Of a DNA stretch of 64,000 bases, positions 60,257 to 64,000 are shown piece after piece; the first letter of the stretch is position 1, and every line of letters begins with the position of its first letter. Location: NCBI GenBank assembly GCA_004335835.1, contig RWJK01001238.1:17924-81923 (forward strand), written 5' to 3'. Below the pieces are notes generated by a model. It made no database searches and was not told the origin of the DNA. It saw only the letters and a list, made by a program, of their open reading frames with translations. The DNA comes from Scenedesmus sp. ARA3. Its lineage: Eukaryota > Chlorophyta > Chlorophyceae > Sphaeropleales > Scenedesmaceae. Both the position numbers and the translations under genes were made by a program.

Positions 60257-61384
60257 CCTGGCATGGCAGCTGGGGGCCGCAAGCAGCGCAGGGCAAGTCT
60301 GTGTGTGCTGCCTTCAGCCGCCACCCAACACAGCCAACAGCTGGGCAGCATCAGCGGCGCCCTGCAGAATGCGGCAGGTCAAGGTGTCATGGCACGAATG
60401 CATGCAGCCGGCAGCAGCAGGCCTTTTGCGCAATCATCGATGAGTCAGCGCATGCCAGCTGCATTGCCTGCCGCATTGCCTGCCGCACCATACATGCCTG
60501 CTGCGCCGCTGGCGCATGCTGGCAGCGGCAGCAGCAGCGACAGCAGCATGCAGGTGCAGGTGACTGAGCTGTCCTTCTCTTACCAGGGGTCCTGCAGTGC
60601 CAACACATCTATGGACGATGCCACTGATGGCTTTGCTGCACAGCCAGCAGCCAATCACTACAGCCAGCAGCAGCAGCAGCAGCAGCAGTGTGCACGCCGT
60701 GGAGGCTCTGCTGCTGGCATGGCCAGCAGCAGCATGGGCAGCTTAAGCAGCATGGGTGCATTGCGCTCTGCTGGGCAAGGGCTGGAGTTGCCAGCAGCAG
60801 CAGCAGCAGCAGCAGCAGGGCTGCGTGCTGGTCAGCACGCAGGCAGCATGGAGGGCGTGCAGCGCCAACTCAGCGGCGGCAGTTACACTAGTTACACTAG
60901 CTACGCCAGTGACGACACTATGGACACCACCGGCTCCAACCCTGCTGCTGCTGACGCTGCTGCTGCCAGCCGCCACACCTGTGCCAGTTACACCAGCAGT
61001 GCGACACCCTTTGCGGCTGCAGTGCCTGTGGACGTACTGCCTGGGAGCGCTGCTGCTGCTGGTCCTGGCAGTGTGAGCAGCGCTGGCGGCTCTCTTGCTG
61101 CCTCGCTTAGCATGTCAATGAGTGAGGATGCAGCGTGTGCCCTCACCTCACTGGCCATGCTGAAAGGCGAGCTGCAGCAGCTGCTGGATCTGAAGCGCAA
61201 GCTAGCTGCCGCTGCCGCTGCTGCCAAGCCCGGCACGCCTGCTGCTGCTGCAGTCAGGGCTGCGCAGCGCAAGAATGCGGAGACCATCCAGGCGGCGCTT
61301 GCGGCAAGGGCGGCGCTGCAGGCTGCTGCCAGCAGGGACAGTGCAGAGCTTGAGGAGCTGCTGGGGGACAGTGCACAGCTTTAG
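58658..61384 (+). CDS. Poly-Gln/Ala protein with repeated RRxS-type motifs and C-terminal coiled coil
   Basis: An uninterrupted frame of 908 residues runs from ATG 58658 (MRIGSKQSSTSSVAPMMP) to the stop at 61384. The frame stays open upstream to a probable 3' splice site at 58622, so earlier exons may exist. Between poly-Gln and poly-Ala runs lie conserved-looking islands: RKPRRASCCVVPDAEYAQRL followed by a Leu/Glu helix (about 59425-59570), RRRWASISNAACM (about 59717), YTRHASIEVSRGSRLAALAD (about 59860), RKQRRASLCVLPSAA (about 60278). Each has a basic-x-S core typical of AGC-kinase sites. The C-terminus (LAMLKGELQQLLDLKRKLA, then RKNAETIQAALAARAALQAA) is a predicted coiled coil. Function is unknown; a phosphorylated scaffold or regulator is a guess. 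It is followed by a post-stop echo. Confidence 0.75.
60203..60254 (+). repeat. (CAG)n coding tract
   Basis: About 17 CAG codons in the poly-Gln gene, the longest pure Gln run there; others lie at 58710-58740 and 59320-59358. Pure CAG without CAA interruption suggests recent slippage. Confidence 0.9.
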
Positions 61385-61439
61385 GGGCATCTAAGGTACA
61401 GTGGGACAGTGTACAGCTGTAGGGGGGGAAAGGGACAGG

Positions 61440-61490
61440 CCATCGCTTGAGCAGCTGCTAGGAGACAGCTGGACAGGGCACAGGTTAACA
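61440..61490 (+). repeat. Post-stop echo of the poly-Gln gene
   Basis: cgcttgagcagctgctagga then gacagctggacagggcacag copies the terminal coding sequence gcttgaggagctgctggggg, acagtgcacagctttagggg (61349-61390). A shorter partial copy (ggtacagtgggacagtgtac, agctgtaggggg) lies at 61395-61425. Confidence 0.85.
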
Positions 61491-62260
61491 GGCTATTCAG
61501 CGGTGGAGGAATTCCTCCATTTGGCCATTACCTTGCAATATGCGCACTTGCAGCGGTTCCGCAAGGGCTAAGGAGGTCCTATGGGAGCAGCCACTGACAC
61601 GGGGGCTGGGGTGTTGTGGTGGAGTGAGTGGCGCTGCTGTGCTTGCAATGATGATTGCTTATGATGTCGGCAGGGTTGGCTGCTGGTGTGCAGAGCTAGA
61701 AGAGCTATGGTAGGAGGCGTGGAGGCACATGAGGCATCCTCGTCGCCACACACGTCCAGTTCCTTGACTTACGCGGGTGTTCAGTGTAAACACACCACGC
61801 GTAGCTCATTCATTCATTCATTCATTGGAGAGGCTGCTACGGGCCTAGCCAAGGGGCTGTGGTGGACATATGATGGTTGATGGCCCTGCTGTTGTGGTGG
61901 CAATGGTGCTTTGCTTTGGGTGGTGGTGGTGGTGTGCTCATAAGATAGTGTGGGCGTGCTTGAGCGGGGCGGTAAAGACGCGTACATGGAGGCAAGCAAA
62001 TGCTGACGGCATGGGCTGTGGACGAGCAATATGCTGCGGGTTGACGTCTTTTGTTTAGGCGCCAAAGGTTTCTGTCTGTGTCTCCTGCTTTTTGGGATTC
62101 AGCATGGGTCATTCTTGTCTGTGCCGGTGCTGTGGCACGCACGGGCCAGTGTTTGGTTCATTAGTATCTGTCCGCTGCTTTGTCACGTGCTGCTGAGTGT
62201 AAATCTGATGCAGCAGTTGCCGCAGTGTCGGGTATGCCATTGTTCAGCTTCATTATTTCA

Positions 62261-62437
62261 GGTGTTATCTCTGCTCACATTGCCCAACGAGTTTTGGGCT
62301 GTCAGTGCTCAGCAGAGGCTGCTGCTGCTGCTGTTGGTGCTATTCTTTGGCTTGCGCTTGCAATGCATGATGTTGTGCAGCATACAAACAAACCTGAGGG
62401 TGGGCAGGGACACAGGGGCGGACTTTGCCCCAGCTAG
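62261..62437 (+). CDS. Possible terminal exon of a membrane protein
   Basis: A strong 3' splice-like site (ttcagcttcattatttcag) precedes an open stretch reading GVISAHIAQRVLG and AAAAAVGAILWLALAMHDVV to a stop at 62437. The helix-glycine pattern is faintly like the last part of GDT1/UPF0016 transporters, but about ten residues are missing relative to them and no upstream exons were found. It may be a gene remnant. Confidence 0.25.
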   Translation, partial: GVISAHIAQRVLGCQCSAEAAAAAVGAILWLALAMHDVVQHTNKPEGGQGHRGGLCPS

Positions 62438-64000
62438 TGCCACCAGCAGCCCTCAGTGAGAAAGTTGCCGCATGTTGGCCTGCTTAGGTTATATGCTTGG
62501 CATTGCGCCTGCAGCGCGCCTGCAACTGCCTGTTCAGGTGATGTGTTGTTTGCACAGGTGCAGGCGCAGCCTCTATAACGTACCTGGCAGCAGCAGCTGT
62601 TTGTCAAGAGGCATCTTCTTTTCGGTGCACTGCAGGCTGGGTCATGGAGCTGTTGCTGCCCTCAGGAGCCGGCTCCACAGCAGTTTTTGATCGACGAGCT
62701 CTGTTTTCTTTTTCTGTTTGATACGTGGTTCTAAATGCAGTAGATTCTTTGCAGCATGCACTCCAGGTATGCTGCTCAGCACTTGCAATATGGTCTGTAT
62801 TCGCAGCTCGATGCGGCGTGCTGCCGCGCTGCCGGCCGGGCGCGGCTCACGTGCAGCATGCTGCTGGCTGCTGGCGGCAGGGAAAGCAGCACAGCACAGG
62901 CCCTGTAGGCTGCACCGTTGCGAGCGAGTTGCTTGCATGCAGTATGTCTACAGTGCCATTGATGCCATCAGCATGGCTTCGGACCGCTTGCTCAGCGCAT
63001 AATGCCGTCCATGGTCCCTGCCATAAGGCCTGTTGTGTTTGCTGCCTGTTGTGTTTGGCCAAGCACAGCATGTAGCCAGCAGCCCAGCGCCGTGGGTTCA
63101 ATTTTTGGGTTCAGTCAGCTGCATGCGCGCTCAGGGGTATGGGAAGGCAGGCATGCTGCCTAGGTTTTTGGCAGGCAGGGATGCTGCCTGGCGCTAATGC
63201 AAGTTTACTCGCAGTCGCCCATGATGTGGGAGGCAGCGTGCTCCTTAGTGTTCTTATTGGTTTGCTGATGACACTGCGGTCGCTGTCTCCAGCGCAGCTT
63301 TGCTGCGGTCCAGTACCTGCTGACATGCCGGCCTGCTGACCCTGGCAGCTATCACAAAAAGGGCCACTGGTGGCGCGCCCACATTCTATTTGACTGGATC
63401 GCTGCATTGCTGAATGCTGCTGTGGCACTGGCGGGTTTTGAAGGGTTGCTGGGGCTGCCAGCTTAGCAGATGCATTTTTTTCTTTTTCTGTTGATGTGTA
63501 CACGCATGTCTTGCGGCATCGTGCGCCAGTTTTGTTAGGTGCTGAGCCACTGCTGCTTCGTGCCGCCACGCGTGTCTTTGCATGCCCAAGGCACTGGGCC
63601 TATTATGTATGAAGGTCAGGTGTAGGTCAGGTGTAGCTATGTATCTATGTATGATTATTAGCGTATCAATGGCATGGCATACCTGCGGGGTGGCTTTGCG
63701 TGCATGCAGCAGGGCCCATGGCCTGCACAGCAGTACCAGCTGCTGCTGAAGCTCCGGGGGTCCCGTGCAGCACTTGCAGCACGTTTGCTGATAGGCTGAT
63801 GCCACGTTAGGTCCTGCGTTTTTTTAGGTTGTCTTCATCCAGGAGACGATGGGTTTTTACACACGCAGACCACGTGGGGTTTGTGGGGTCAACACTGCTA
63901 AAATAGAAGACCAGCTGTTTTGTTTGAGCTGTGTTTGCTATGCAGGAGGCATGTGCGCGAGCGGTGGTGGTCGTGCCGTGCTTTGTCTGCTGTTTTGTGG

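Larger units (their letters stand above)
61385..64000. other. 3'-terminal region, mostly non-coding
   Basis: A (CATT)5 run lies at about 61806-61826, and a TGTAA at 61785 may serve the poly-Gln gene. Short direct repeats occur at 63141-63193 (ggcaggcatgctgcc, ggcagggatgctgcc). No complete gene was found. Confidence 0.45.

Noticed and set aside
62031..62459. 142-codon Leu/Cys-rich frame
   Set aside because: Overlaps a better-supported possible exon in another frame; composition only.

Overview
This window is nuclear DNA of a green alga, most likely a chlorophycean of the Scenedesmus/Raphidocelis kind; the organism is inferred, not proven. The evidence is many short GT-AG introns, extreme CAG/CTG repeat density (runs of Gln, Ala and Ser in proteins, CTG tracts before 3' splice sites), plastid-type proteins (Clp-N accessory protein, starch-binding CBM25 protein), an AP2-like regulator and a large secreted Cys-rich wall-type protein. 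There is no rRNA, tRNA, CRISPR or bacterial feature. Gene models were built by hand from splice sites and checked for reading-phase agreement at the junctions.

Layout. (1) 59-5740 (+): C-terminal part of a BLM/Sgs1-type RecQ helicase. (2) 7586-12604 (+): acidic, Ala-rich low-complexity protein. (3) 15075-17075 (+): AP2-like domain protein with long poly-Gln/Ala tracts. (4) 17.3-22.9 kb: gene-poor, with several minisatellites. (5) 22944-26152 (-): NAA60-like N-alpha-acetyltransferase, head-to-head with (6) 26565-28967 (+): plastid Clp-N domain protein. (7) 30048-31032 (+): bacterial-PH-like plus SHOCT protein. (8) 31.0-34.3 kb: gene-poor, with a SINE-like insertion. (9) 34309-43388 (-): secreted protein with about 27 'C...CC' modules. 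(10) 45772-47618 (-): plastid coiled-coil/CBM25 starch-binding protein, head-to-head with (11) about 48371-56712 (+): DHX33-like DEAH helicase, holding a 208-base assembly gap. (12) 57681-58101 (+): possible small membrane protein. (13) 58658-61384 (+): poly-Gln protein with repeated RRxS-type sites. (14) 61.4-64 kb: mostly non-coding.

The outstanding feature is what I call 'exon echoes'. Introns, and the sequence just past stop codons, carry about fifty diverged partial copies of the adjacent exon edge, together with its splice site (or stop codon) and some flanking sequence. They form tandem arrays with periods of about 40-170 bases. Next to a donor, the real exon is the first copy; next to an acceptor, it is the last. 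This is the pattern expected if introns and 3' ends grow by repeated tandem duplication across exon boundaries. Seven genes show it, most dramatically DHX33, where exons of 100-360 bases are separated by arrays of up to about 1.5 kb. Whether the echoes are inert scars, decoy splice sites or sources of truncated isoforms is open.

The genes are unrelated housekeeping, plastid and cell-wall functions; I see no operon-like logic beyond two divergent gene pairs with short shared upstream regions.
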